Of a stretch of 64,000 bases of DNA, positions 1 through 11,167 are shown piece after piece (position 1 is the first letter of the stretch; every line of letters begins with the position of its first letter). The position numbers and the translations under genes were made by a program. Below the pieces are notes generated by a model that had not been told where the DNA came from, made no database searches, and saw only the letters and a program-made list of their open reading frames with translations. The stretch comes from Scortum barcoo (lineage: Eukaryota; Chordata; Actinopteri; Centrarchiformes; Terapontidae): contig CM041550.1 of the NCBI GenBank assembly GCA_023238725.1, positions 21,548,086-21,612,085 of the forward strand, given 5' to 3'.

Positions 1-614
1 GTTGGGTTATAGCACAACCCCCACCTGTGGACGTCGGGCCCTCATACCACCCTCATGGAGTCTGTTTCTGACCGTTTGAGCAGACACATGCACATTTGTG
101 GCCTGCTGGAGGTCATTTTGCAGGGCTCTGGCAGTGCTCCTCCTGTTCCTCCTTGCACAAAGGCGGAGGTAGCGGTCCTGCTGCTGGGTTGTTGCCCTCC
201 TACGGCCTCCTCCACGTCTCCTGATGTACTGGCCTGTCTCCTGGTAGCGCCTCCATGCTCTGGACACTACGCTGACAGACACAGCAAACCTTCTTGCCAC
301 AGCTCGCATTGATGTGCCATCCTGGATGAGCTGCACTACCTGAGCCACTTGTGTGGGTTGTAGACTCCGTCTCATGCTACCACTAGAGTGAAAGCACTGC
401 CAGCATTCAAAAGTGACCAAAACATCAGCCAGAAAGCATAGGAACTGAGAAGTGGTCTGTGGTCACCACCTGCAGTACCACTCCTTTAACAGCATGTGAC
501 ATTGATTGTCAATCAGTGTTGCTTCCTAAGTGGACAGTTTGATTTCACAGAAGTGTGATTGACTTGGAGTTACATTGTGTTGTTTAAGTGTTCCCTTTAT
601 TTTTTTGAGCAGTG
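1..614 (-). mobile_element. Tc1/mariner DNA transposon, one end, cut by window edge
   Basis: On the - strand the element starts with CACTGCTCAAAAAAATAAAG, and a TA dinucleotide follows at 615-616 on the + strand, as expected for Tc1 target sites. About 190 bp of terminal non-coding sequence leads into a transposase N-terminus at 7-420. The other half lies beyond position 1. The terminus and the coding part resemble a Tc1 family common in fish; that assignment is from memory, not from a search. Confidence 0.85.
7..420 (-). pseudogene. Tc1-type transposase, N-terminal DNA-binding part, frame closed early
   Basis: The frame encodes 137 residues. From an internal Met (MRRSLQPTQVAQ) it reads as a paired-type helix-turn-helix (VVQLIQDGTSMRAVARRFAV), a basic linker (RRRGGGRRR) and a second helix-turn-helix ending near RNRLHEGGMRARRP. 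This is the DNA-binding half of a Tc1 transposase, which binds the element's terminal repeats. A stop codon at 7-9 ends the frame before the DDE catalytic domain, in a place where family members normally read on, so a small indel has probably disabled the copy. The upstream Met at 420 may not be the true start; the MRRSLQP Met fits the family better. The catalytic part, if present, is off the left edge. Confidence 0.8.
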
Positions 615-616
615 TA

Positions 617-3600
617 TATTTGTGGCTTGTAATTTGGAGTAAACATTTGCTGCCTGTGCTCTTGCCACTTTGAACCGCACGGATCAAAAAGTCTTCAAGG
701 ACTTGGTCGGGATTTTGTATGTGTATAAAGCACTTCTCTTTTGATAGACATGTTAGAAAGATGTGGGGGAGGAAAAAAAAATACCTCGCCGTGCTTCTTA
801 AGTGCACCATCATTCTGAGGGAACATGCCACAAGTGAACAGTATCCATTTCCCTAAAGAACATGACATTCTGCTGATTTATTCAAATATGAAGAACAGAG
901 AGAACAGAGGAGGGAGAACAAAATGATAGAAAAGATATTAGCAGTGAAAAAGTGTTTCATTCAGAGGACAAACCGGAGATAAAAACAAATCAAACAGAAT
1001 CAGGATTTAGTGATATTTGCAATCTAACCCCTAATTCTACAGCAGCAATCTTGCTTTTTACTGTTATAAGTGTTTTTAAAATAGTGTATTTCCCCATTTG
1101 ATTTTCTAGCAAGGCTGCAAAATCAGAGCATAAAAATGTTATCTTTACTTCACATTTAACATTTTACAAGCGGAGCCTAATTGGGCAACTATCAACATAA
1201 CTGCTTGAGCTATAGGACCAACAGCACTCTGATTTACTGTGGTGCACTATTTTTGGAGCAGAGACAGTATCAGTAGTAGGACAACCTTTGTTGAATGCTT
1301 TCCATCTCAAAATCTGAAATGAGAGATGCAAGGAGAACGTTACTCTACACAAATACAAAGACAAGTGGCATTGCACATATGAACATGCAGTTCATCGGGT
1401 ACAAGAGGGAGGAGATAGTACAACAAATTGCTCAACTTTAAAGAGTATATATGTGTGTGTGAAATTTATTGTTGAAAATTTAATGGTGAGGTTTCTTTCA
1501 ATGAGTAAAATGGGAACATGCCCCAATTTTCTGGTGTACCAACTGGAAAGCTAAGATACAAAGTTTAAAAAAAAAAAAAAAGTGTGTGAAACTTAATGTG
1601 ACCATTAAACAGACCAAGTTTGTACAGGAAGAGCTGAAATGTGTGGGTTTTATTTTATTTAATTTTTTTAATATGCATAAATCCCTGCGTAACTTTACAG
1701 CATCTAAACCGAGCTGTCAGAGAGGTGGGAAGAGAAACACATGTCTCTTCTTCCCTCTCTCCTCTGCTGCTTTGTCAACGGAGATGATTCATCGCTAAAT
1801 CGTACTTAAAAGTCAAGGGAGTGGGTGTTTTGATGTTAGATTGGGTGACAGGGCAGCGGTGGTCAAAAATATTTTCAGATCAAAGGCCAGAGATGAAGTT
1901 TTCCTTCTCTGTGAATCATCGGTAAGACAGTGACGACGGCGAGAGAGAGAGAGAGCAGCGGCAGAGCAGGATGGCGCTTCGTTTGTGAACATCAGATCTG
2001 GCTGCTTAATTGGCCTTAGCCTTTGACGGAAAACATCTGCCTGCCTCTTGCCTGTTTGTCACTTTCAAGCCCAAAGGAGTCATAGGCAGCAACATGTGAA
2101 CAATTTCAGGAGGCTGTATCATCCGTGAGTCAGCAGTCTGCCGCTACTCTGAGACTGACTCAACAGCTGCTGCAGACCGTACACGCAGAGAGGCCGTTAT
2201 TTCCGAGGCAGTCTGGTTGATCTTCAGAGCGTTTGCTGCTTAACTCTGGTTTATGCTAATTCAGGTTCATTAACAACTTGAGTCGGGCCTGTGGAGATCA
2301 TTCCTGTCTGTTATGACAACAATGAGCTGACAGTCATTTAAGGGCAATACAGTGAAGTCAGAACAAGAAATGTGTTACACAATCCAACAGGGTGTTATCA
2401 GGCAGCAGTAGTTATGGCAGATTTCTCTTTTTGAAAGTAAAACCAAAAAGTGAGCACGCCCGAAATGTAATTACACGGTAACACTGTGTAATTAATACTA
2501 ATGTGGCTGTTCAAAAGAGGTGTAAGGTCTGATTTTTTTCACGAAGTGTATAAAGTCAGACAAAGGCCAGTGAGGAGCGAGGACATGTTGAGTTATTCTT
2601 AATGTGTTCCCAGGAATGATGAACGCACTTTTAGTGAATCAGTTTGACCTTGAATCGGAGCTTTGTCCTTGACCTCGCCCGTTGCCAACATGGGAGGTCA
2701 GCCTGTAACAGAGGCCGGTGATATTGGCAAAGGGAAAGGAATAATGACAAAACAGGGAATGGGAGTAGTGTTACATTGTGTTGCTGGGAATTAGACTGGA
2801 ATTGGAAATCCAAGCCTTGACAGTGGAGAGCAGTAAGAAGGAATTAGATGTTATTGGTATTTATCATCTGATAGGCTTTATATGCACTGCATTTACATAA
2901 AGTTTTTTTTTTTTATTTTCTTTTACAAATTGGAGTTAAATGATCACAGGTGACTGGGGTTCAGTGAGGAAGCTTCAGAATGATTCAATAACATAAGAAG
3001 AACATAAAAGGCTTTGTAATGGTTGGCTGGGAAAAGAATTCACATTGAGACATGGAGTGAAGCTGACTGGGTTGTTAACAACGGCATATAGACAGGAAGT
3101 AATTCAAGGCTGGGAAGGGAAGAAAACGTCCCTCCTTTGTAACTCTTCAGTCTCAGTATGCTCTCTTCCTGTCGCAGAGGACCGAGCTGTCTGCTGCAGA
3201 GGCCACGACCGAAACTATTCAAAACGCCTTCCAATCTGCTTCGTCAAGGCATCATCAAGCAGTACACTGAAATTAGCATTTTTCTCCCAGGAGCTTGCTT
3301 TCTCTGCCAACCCCTGCTGCTGAGTGTATTGCTGTGGGATGCTGCTTAGAAACATGTTAGAAATTCATGAGAAAAACAACTTCTGACTTAACCGAATAGC
3401 ACAAGGCAACACGCACATTTTTATTCATGCTTGTTTGTCGTTGCCGTTTCTGTTGTGGATTGCATCCACTCTTCTTTGTAATTAAACTAGTTTAAATAAA
3501 ATACATGCTGCAGCTGAAATCTTATCTATCCAAGTTTGTGATTTGTAAGCACCTCCAGCTGTGTCTGAAAAATGCACAATTTCCATAAAAGTGGAAACAT

Positions 3601-4817
3601 AGTTAAAAAAAGCACACATTTCAACAACCCACCCATGTTTCAAGTTTGCACTTACACACTCGCAAAAAAATCTGAAAAAAATAGAAAGTGACATTGAAAA
3701 ATTTATCAGCTGTCATGAGAGAGACTTTTTAAAATTTTCACATGACACCATTCGCATTTAGTGATTGAGAGTCACAGTTAAAGAACACACAAAAAAAGTT
3801 TAATTCCACGGAGTCTAAACACTCTGAAGTGCCATCCGCTTCCCCTGCCTCATCTATATTTAGACCTTCATTTCATCTGACTTGAATCTCGTCATCTGCT
3901 GCACGCCTGCTGCATCCCCCTCTCTGTAGTCACTTTTAATACACAAGTAGTACCTGAATCTTTCATCTGTGCTCCATCATAGCGTATTTGCCTTCATTTC
4001 ATACTAATTCAGCGTGTAACAACTCGAGCTTTCATCTTCAGCTTGTTTCCGTTTATTTCGGAGCATTCTCAACATGTTTTAAGTCATGCCTAACCTCAGA
4101 AGCTGCGACTTGGAAAAGCACCAGATATGATTAAAAGTAATAGCTCGCAACAGCTGTCAAACTAGACTTTGAGATAGGAGTGTGCATATTGGCATACATG
4201 TGCGTGATATGCAAATGCGAGCATTGAGGCATTCGAGAGGGCGATGTGATAAAGGAATTAAGCGCAGGTCAGAACTGACTGGAGTCACAGCAGTGCAGCA
4301 GAATGCAAACACATGGTAACTGCCTCTCACATCTGTCTTTGTTCTGACATATTGTTTTGTTTTCTGTCAGCATGAGCAAATGAAAATAATCCAAATAGGG
4401 AAATTCTTTCAGTTATGAGATCCTTAGATGTGAGTCTTCTTGTCTTGCTTTAGGGCTCTTGGTTTTCTCTTTCTGAGTGTTTTTTATGCATCTTGGATGA
4501 TGATGATGATAAATAGAGAGATTCTCTGATTTCATCTCATACACACACATACAGAATCACACACACAAAGTACACAAACCCCCTGCAGCTAGCTGCTGGA
4601 TGGGTGTGTACACAGAGAACTGTGCATTCTGGGAGACGCCCCACAGAGAGGAGAGAGGAGGCAGCATGTGCCAGGTCAAAGGTCACTTCTTCTTAAAAAA
4701 ATGCCATTGACTTTAAGTGTATTCCCTTGTTCTTGTATATTATTCAACCAGACAAGTTGACTAAAAGCATGCTTGTATTTACAGAAGCAGCCTTAATGCA
4801 TGGGTCAAGTCAGGTTA
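617..4817. other. Non-coding, no gene recognised
   Basis: This AT-rich stretch has only short chance ORFs, a poly-A run near 1566-1580 and a small GAT repeat near 4497-4510. I looked for a signal-peptide exon of ramp1 (Met, hydrophobic run, splice donor) and found no convincing one. It may be ramp1 intron 1, 5' flank or intergenic DNA. Confidence 0.5.
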
Positions 4818-4825
4818 AGTTAAGT

Positions 4826-5939
4826 CAGTGTTTCTCAAATAGTGGGAGGTGGGGCCGCCCGCTCTCAACCCAGTAGAAGAAGTACAAAAAGTAAATGCAA
4901 ATGTTATGCACTTTTCATCCCTTCTGATAAGCTAAAATATAAGCAATGTTGTTGCAAATTTTGCACAAAAAAAACAAATGTTAAAAAGTCATATACAGTG
5001 GTGTTTTGACTTACGAGTTTAATTCGTTCCGTGACGGAGCTCAGTAACTCAAATTACTCAGTATGTCAAATCAATTTTCCCCATTGAAATGTTTTTAAAT
5101 AAGAAAAATGTATTATTATATATAATATATGATATAATATTGTATTGTAATATTATATATAATATATAATATTGTATAAAATTATTTTTAATTTCAATAT
5201 TTCGATAATTTCTTTCTTTAATTCAATGCACATCATCCGCTTCTTCTTCTCAGCACTGTCCTTCACACTCACTTTCTTCGGACTCCATGGTTGGGAAAAA
5301 CGAAAGTTTTGCACAAATCCGACATAACCCTGCTGCTTCACTGCGAGCTGCTGCTCACTGTGGCGTTAACTGCACCAACTAATGGTGGGACATCTGATGC
5401 TTGATCATAACTCGAGTTTTAGCTCAACTCAAAGAAAAAAATCGGCCGAGAGACGGCTTGTATCTCGAAAAAACTCGTTAGTTGGGACACTCGTAAGTCA
5501 AGGTACCACTGTACCTTTCTTGAAAAGGAATAAGCTGATGAAGCTGACAAGTGACCAATGTTTACAGTTTAAAAAAGTTTTGAATGTTACTGTGTTAAGT
5601 CTATAAAAATGCACATCCCAGTGAATCATTTGCACTTTTTTCTCTGTTTTGAGAATCACACAGACTGAGCAGTCTTGTTTAAATGTTACAAACTGAGTTA
5701 ATAAACTGAACTTGTAAATTGTTTTAAGTTGTTGCAGATGTTATCTCAGCTCATTTTATTCAATCTATTTTGATAATCAGGTGATTGTATGCAGAGTGCT
5801 GGTGTCAGCAACTCATACAGTGGTTTGTACAGATAAATAAATATTATCAGGTTCTCAATAGTATTTCAATTCAGGGGGGACGTGAAAAAAATTTCTGTCC
5901 CCTGGGGGGGGAATGACAGAAAATAATTGAGAACCACTG
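4826..5939. mobile_element. hAT-type DNA transposon, non-autonomous, with nested insertion
   Basis: The ends are inverted repeats: CAGTGTTTCTCAAATAG on the left and, read from the right end, CAGTGGTTCTCAATTATT. The same 8-bp sequence AGTTAAGT flanks both sides (4818-4825 and 5940-5947), the hallmark hAT target duplication. The element is about 0.6 kb once the inner MITE is removed. No open transposase frame remains. The superfamily call rests on the 8-bp duplication and the CAGTG termini; the exact family is not known to me. Confidence 0.88.
4996..5511. mobile_element. pogo/Tigger-like MITE nested inside the hAT element
   Basis: Inverted termini of about 23 bp (CAGTGGTGTTTTGACTTACG left; CAGTGGTACCTTGACTTACG from the right end; 20 of 23 match) are flanked by TA on both sides (4994-4995 and 5512-5513). 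It is 516 bp long with an AT-rich core (5105-5215) and no transposase. TA duplication and CAGTG termini fit the Tc1/mariner-pogo superfamily. Its position inside the hAT element shows it inserted later. Confidence 0.82.
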
Positions 5940-5947
5940 AGTTAAGT

Positions 5948-6270
5948 AAGTTAAGTTTATTTAGCCCAGCATCACATACTGTATGGGTTTTCAGTGGGAT
6001 TTACCCCAAAACTCCCAAAACAAAACTGAAGCCTCTTAAGAGAATGAGATATTGAACAGAAGGTTTTAACAGTTAGCAGGTAAAGTATGCAGAATACAAC
6101 AAAGAGATTACAATCCAAAGATAGGTCCACTTCTAATGAGGTAAGACAGTCCCTGCCTCTAATGGCTACATACTCCAGCCTGCTAGATATGTGCTGTATG
6201 CATGTAGTCTGAGGGAGGTCACCCTGTCTCCAAGAAAATATGTTTAGAAGGAAATACAATGCCACCAAGA
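5948..6270. repeat. Possible teleost dispersed repeat fragment
   Basis: The start (GTTTATTTAGCCCAGCATCA, from about 5954) resembles the tail of a repeat widespread in fish genomes whose other end reads ...TTGGGCTATATAAATAAA. The rest of the stretch does not match anything I recognise, so only the first 40 bp or so are supported. Confidence 0.35.
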
Positions 6271-6873
6271 GTTAATGTAATAATGACATAATGAGGACAT
6301 TTTGTCGATTAATGTCCAGTATCTTATAGGGGGTTGGGGTTTTAGGACCATTCTGTGTCATTTTATTAATCCAGTCAATCAGTCCAGTCTCAAATCCACA
6401 CTTCACTTTCATCATTTGCAAGTAAAAAATAAGTTATAAATAACTAAAACTCATACAGTCAGTTTAAATCACCACAATTGTCACTAGTAACTTGTGAATT
6501 AATTTACCTTAACATGAATTAAAACCTTACACTGTCAAGTCCCAAAATGTTGATGCTGACCAGGTCATATTTCATTTGTTACCCTACTTACGTTTGGGGA
6601 AGGAGATTAGAGAAAGGTTTCTTTCTCTAACCACTGACAAAATGCTTTTATTGCCTAATACTAACCATCCATGTGATTCCAAAGAACACGTCCAAAATGT
6701 CACATTTCCTTAACTCAAACAAAAATGTTGCCTGTATATGCAATCAAGAGAGCAACATGGTTTTTAATTGGGAAAGCATTTAGTAGTATTTCACAGAGAC
6801 AAGGCTGACAGGGAGGGAGGTAGTGGGACACATCACACACACTGTCTTCAGCGGCACAAACTTCAGCATCCTG

Positions 6874-6909
<36 letters not shown>

Positions 6910-7402
6910 AGTTAATATCAGGTTGAAAGCTGGCCTCACTGCATTATTTTTAGTTTCAGCTCCAATCGATAAACAAGGTTGCAGGAGGAAATGGGAAAAT
7001 CTTCAGTCAATTATGACCTTTTCTCCACATTCGTCATGTACCGCCTCACTGAACATGGCTGGAGTCTGGTAAATTACATTGATTTGACAAGGAGAGACAC
7101 ATGTTCAGAAAATCAGAAAAGGTGACTCTTATTTGAGGAGGACAGAAACTGTCACAGACTGTATATTTAATTGTAACCTTTTGCGAAGTTACAGGAGGAA
7201 AGATTAGGTAGACAGGTGTTTTTTTTTCCCTCCCCTTTCTCACATAAATGTGTTTTTCCACTATTGACAGATAAATGTGCAGTTTCAACACAACTCTTTT
7301 CCAACATGTAGAAGTAAATAAAGAAATATCTGACTCTAAATCTATTAACACAGCTGCCCCCCAGTTGTGTGTGAGCTCCACAGTGGTGAGAGAATCTCTC
7401 CA
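6271..7402. other. Non-coding DNA with a microsatellite, no gene
   Basis: Only chance ORFs are present. The one notable item is the (AC)n tract at 6878-6907. No splice-bounded coding segment was recognised. Confidence 0.5.
6878..6907. repeat. (AC)n microsatellite
   Basis: Fifteen uninterrupted AC units are seen directly in the sequence. It explains the poly-Cys/Val chance ORF that crosses it on the - strand. Confidence 0.95.
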
Positions 7403-7404
7403 TA

Positions 7405-9041
7405 CAGTGGGGCAAAAAAGTATTTAGTCAGCCACCAATTGTGCAAGTTCTCCCACTTAAGATGAGAGGTCTCCAATTTTTATCATAAGGTACACTTCAA
7501 CTATGAGAGACAAAGTGAGAAAAAAAAAATCCAGAAAAATCACATTGTCTGATTTTTAAAGAATTTTATTTGCAAATTATGGTGTGAAAATAAGTATTTG
7601 GTCAATAACAAAAGTTCATCTCAATACTTTGTTATATACCCTTTGTTGGCAATGACAGAGGTCAAACGTTTTCTGTAAGTCTTCACAAGGTTTTCACACA
7701 CTGTTGCTGGTATTTTGGCCCATTCCTCCATGCAGATCTCCTCTAGAGCAGTGATGGTTTTGGGGCTGTCACTGCTGGGCAACACGGACTTTCAACTCCC
7801 TCCAAAGATTTTCTATGGGGTTGAGATCTGGAGACTGGCTAGGCCACTCCAGGACCTTGAAATGCTTCTTACGAAGCCACTCCTTCGTTGCCCGGGGCGG
7901 TGTGTTTGGGATCATTGTCATGCTGAAAGACCCAGCCACGTTTCATCTTCAATGCCCTTACTGCTGATGGAAGGAGGTTTTCACTCAAAATCTCACGATA
8001 CATGGCCCCATTCATTCTTTCCTTTACACGGATCAGTCGTCCTGGTCCCTTTGCAGAAAAACAGCCCCAAAGCATGATGTTTCCACCCCCCATGCTTCAC
8101 AGTAGGTATGATGTTCTTTGGATGCAACTCAGCATTCTTTCTCCTCCACTCCAAACACGACAAGTTGAGTTTTTACCAAAAAGTTCTATTTTGGTTTCAT
8201 CTGACCATATGACATTCTCCCAATCCTCTTCTGGATCATCCAAATGCTCTCTAGCAAACTTCAGACGGGCCTGGACATGTACTGGCTTAAGCAGGGGGAC
8301 ACGTCTGGCACTGCAGGATTTGAGTCCCTGGCGGCGTAGTGTGTTACTGATGGTAGCCTTTGTTACTTTGGTCCCAGCTCTCTGCAGGTCATTCACTAGG
8401 TCCCCCCGTGTGTTAGTGGTTCTGGGATTTTTGCTCACCGTTCTCGTGATCATTTTGACCCCACGGGGTGAGATCTTGCGTGGAGCCCCAGATCGAGGGA
8501 GATTATCAGTGGTCTTGTATGTCTTCCATTTTCTAATAATTGCTCCCACAGTTGATTTCTTCACACCAAGCTGCTTACCTATTGCAGATTCAGTCTTCCC
8601 AGCCTGGTGCAGGTCTACAATTTTGTTTCTGGTGTCCTTTGACAGCTCTTTGGTCTTGGCCATAGTGGAGTTTGGAGTCTGACTGTTTGAGGTTGTGGAC
8701 AGGTGTCTTTTATACTGATAACGAGTTCAAACAGGTGCCATTAATACAGGTAACAAGTGGAGGACAGAGGAGCCTCTTAAAGAAGAAGTTACAGGTCTGT
8801 GAGAGCCAGAAATCTTGCTTGTTTGTAGGTAGAGTGACCAAATACTTATTTTACCGAGGAATTTACCAATTAATTCATTAAAAATCCTACAATGTGATTT
8901 CCTGGATTCTTTCCCCCCATTCTGTCTCTCATAGTTGAAGTGTACCTATGATGAAAATTACAGGCCTCTCAGGCCTCTCTCTCTTTTAAGTGGGAGAACT
9001 TGCACAATTGGTGGCTGACTAAATGCTTTTTTGCCCCACTG
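7405..9041 (-). mobile_element. Complete-length Tc1 transposon, inactivated
   Basis: The 1637-bp element, the usual Tc1 length, is flanked by TA at 7403-7404 and 9042-9043. Both ends start CAGTGGGGCAAAAAAG and remain similar for roughly 180-200 bp as an inverted repeat; for example GCCACCAATTGTGCAAGTTC and CACTTCAACTATGAGAGACA occur in both. A single transposase gene, now broken, lies between on the - strand. This family is very common in teleosts and salmonids. Confidence 0.95.
7621..8663 (-). pseudogene. Tc1 transposase (DD34E) pseudogene
   Basis: The gene starts MAKTKELSKDTRNKIVDLHQ at 8663 and can be followed to ...TSVIANKGYITKY and a stop at 7621-7623, the full family length of about 340 residues. 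Seen in order: paired-type helix-turn-helix domains in the first 120 residues, then the three catalytic acids in IWSDETK, HDNDPKHT and PIENLW. In an active protein these cut and rejoin DNA at TA sites. The reading frame is broken at least three times: near 8095-8115 (after the first acid), near 7885-7900 (just after the second acid) and near 7765-7780, where a TGA also appears. All three acids survive as codons, so the damage is recent indels rather than heavy decay. Confidence 0.93.
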
Positions 9042-9043
9042 TA

Positions 9044-9887
9044 TTACACTGATACCCAGTCTTGGCTCATTACATAGAGATAAATATACATTACTTTAGC
9101 ACCCTAAAATCAAACCATGTGTGGATTGATGTAATGCTCACCACCTTATTGTGAATGTGGAGAAACCTGAAGACATGGCATTCAATCCAAAGTCAATTGG
9201 TGACCAGCAATCATTCACAATGAATGATTATATTTAAATACCTCACATACTCATACACATGTTGACATGGTTTGTTCTGCCTTTTCTTCTTTGAGCTAAA
9301 TCGGTACAAACATGAATTCATTCCATCACCATCAAAATATTAAGTAACAACAAGTAGTTATATCATTTTATTTATGGGAATAAGATATTGTTATACCTGG
9401 CTTTATTATTCAGAACTATCGTCTTTATCACCTTTTATTATTTTAAAGCGCTACTGTCTCATACTCATCACATGAATTCGGGCACATTTATGCATGAGTG
9501 TCTGTATGTATGCTGATGAATGTATTCTATGTGTGTATGTGCATAGTGACATTGTTGGCAAGTGAATTGTGTGATGCAGCGGCTTGGACCCCAATATCTT
9601 TGAGTATTTTCCAACCAGCAGTCACAGGTGTTTTCTGATGATACGCTTAACTACGCTGAACCACTTAGATAATCACCAGTAAGGAGACAACCTGATGGAA
9701 AGCTTTTAGCTATACTGGTGAACTGGTAATGCCTTTATTTAAAAAAAGTATGATAAGACAACTGACAGAACAAAATAAGCCTGGATAGGATGTGGCAACA
9801 CTGCTCTATATTTGGTAAGGAAGTATTAAGTTGAAAAGGCAGTAGCTTCCTTCATGTTATTCTGCATAATGATCTGTAAACATAAGA
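9044..9887. other. Non-coding, nothing recognised
   Basis: AT-rich sequence without splice-bounded coding segments, recognisable repeats or RNA genes. Confidence 0.45.
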
Positions 9888-10432
9888 TAAGATAAGCCTT
9901 TATTAGTCCCACAGGGGGGAAATCTACATTGTTTCAGGAGCAATGTGACACAGTGGGGATAACAGTAGGAAATATACAAAGCAGAACATAAAATAAAGTA
10001 AAATATCAACATGAAGATTAAAAATAAATAATTATACCTGCACAAAGTACAGAGAGAATATACTTGGGAATATGTATATAATAAATAAATATATATCTCA
10101 AGTAAAAGCAGTGAAGGGGTATTGCACATGAGTCCAGAGATTGTCTGTGTGCAGACTAGCTGGAGTTGTGTTTATTGTGTAGTCTGACAGCAGCAGGCAG
10201 GAAGCACCTGCTCTACCTCTCCTTCACACTCTGTGGATGGAGCAGCCCATCACCGAAGGAGCTGCCCAGCGCTGCCAAAGTGTCAAACTATAAATTGTGA
10301 CATGTTGTCCAACAGGGATGACGGCTTAGCCATCATCCTCCTGTTTCCCATCCACCTCCACTGAGTCCAGGGGGCATCCCAGGACAGAGCTTGGCCCTCC
10401 TCACCAGTCTGTCCATTCCTGTAATAATATGT
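9888..10432 (-). mobile_element. Non-LTR retroelement 3' tail (teleost dispersed repeat)
   Basis: It begins with AAGATAAGATAAGCCTTTATTAGTCCCACAG, a very common fish repeat end; read on the - strand this is the simple-repeat tail (CTTAT)n typical of a non-LTR element. The region 10130-10430 (crossing GACAGCAGCAGGCAGGAAGC) is the matching body sequence seen in many fish genomes. No reverse transcriptase frame is present. The boundaries are approximate and the clade is not assigned. I am confident it is dispersed repeat, less so of the element class. Confidence 0.6.
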
Positions 10433-10951
10433 GAAATATGTCAATTTTCCAACATGTCAGCTCAAATTCAAACGAAATAGTAGGTAAATATCTGACATTT
10501 ATTTATTAGCATTTTATCATTTAATTCTAAACTATAAACAGTTTCAAATAGATTTTGTGGCTAGGTAATTTTCCATCAAGCAAAATCAGTTAAAATTACA
10601 GTGTCATTGACCACTATCTTCCACTATTCAAATGTTTTGCTGCAGAATTGGCTTTAATACACAGACTGTTGGGATCATGTTGTGTGAAATTCCTTAGGTC
10701 CTTTGAGCTCACTGACAAATCAACACGCATGCATCCGAACCACTGAGCACTGTTCAATTAGGCCACTTATATGCAAAGGATCTATTATGGGAATCTGCAG
10801 GGCCCAGCAGCCACCAGGGATTTAGTTTATATTTTTATTTGTTTATTCTTCATAAGAATGGACCGTTCTCCATATTATCATCTATCAGTGATTTCCAAAA
10901 GCCTTATAAATCACTCCTGGGAAACCAATCCATTTTATGACATCATCAGTT
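10433..10951. other. Non-coding, nothing recognised
   Basis: No coding segment, repeat terminus or RNA gene was recognised in this AT-rich spacer. Confidence 0.45.
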
Positions 10952-10955
10952 TTAA

Positions 10956-11162
10956 CCCATAAGAACCCAGACTTCTTTCTCCTTCAAGGAAAATTATGGG
11001 GGACATATCACAGACTAAATAGACCCCAAACACATTTTTGACATTTTTTCCAAAATAGCACCCCTTACTTCACGGGTTAAAATCAAGGATAAAGCTATAT
11101 AAGGAACTTTCCAGGTCATTTAAGTGACTTGTGACAGCTGTGTCACCATGGGTTCTTATGGG
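10956..11162. mobile_element. piggyBac-like MITE
   Basis: A perfect 14-bp inverted repeat, CCCATAAGAACCCA (10956-10969), recurs inverted at 11149-11162. TTAA abuts the left end (10952-10955); on the right TTAA lies one base away (11164-11167). A 207-bp core without coding potential, CCC/GGG termini and TTAA sites fit a non-autonomous piggyBac element. The extra T on the right is a small departure from an exact TTAA duplication. Confidence 0.75.
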
Positions 11163-11167
11163 TTTAA

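Noticed and set aside
1965..1998. ATGGCGCTTCGTTTG as a ramp1 signal-peptide start
   Set aside because: The frame stops after five codons and shows no hydrophobic segment.
8002..8682. 226-residue open frame on the + strand
   Set aside because: It is the antisense shadow of the Tc1 transposase on the - strand, whose frame has recognisable domains.
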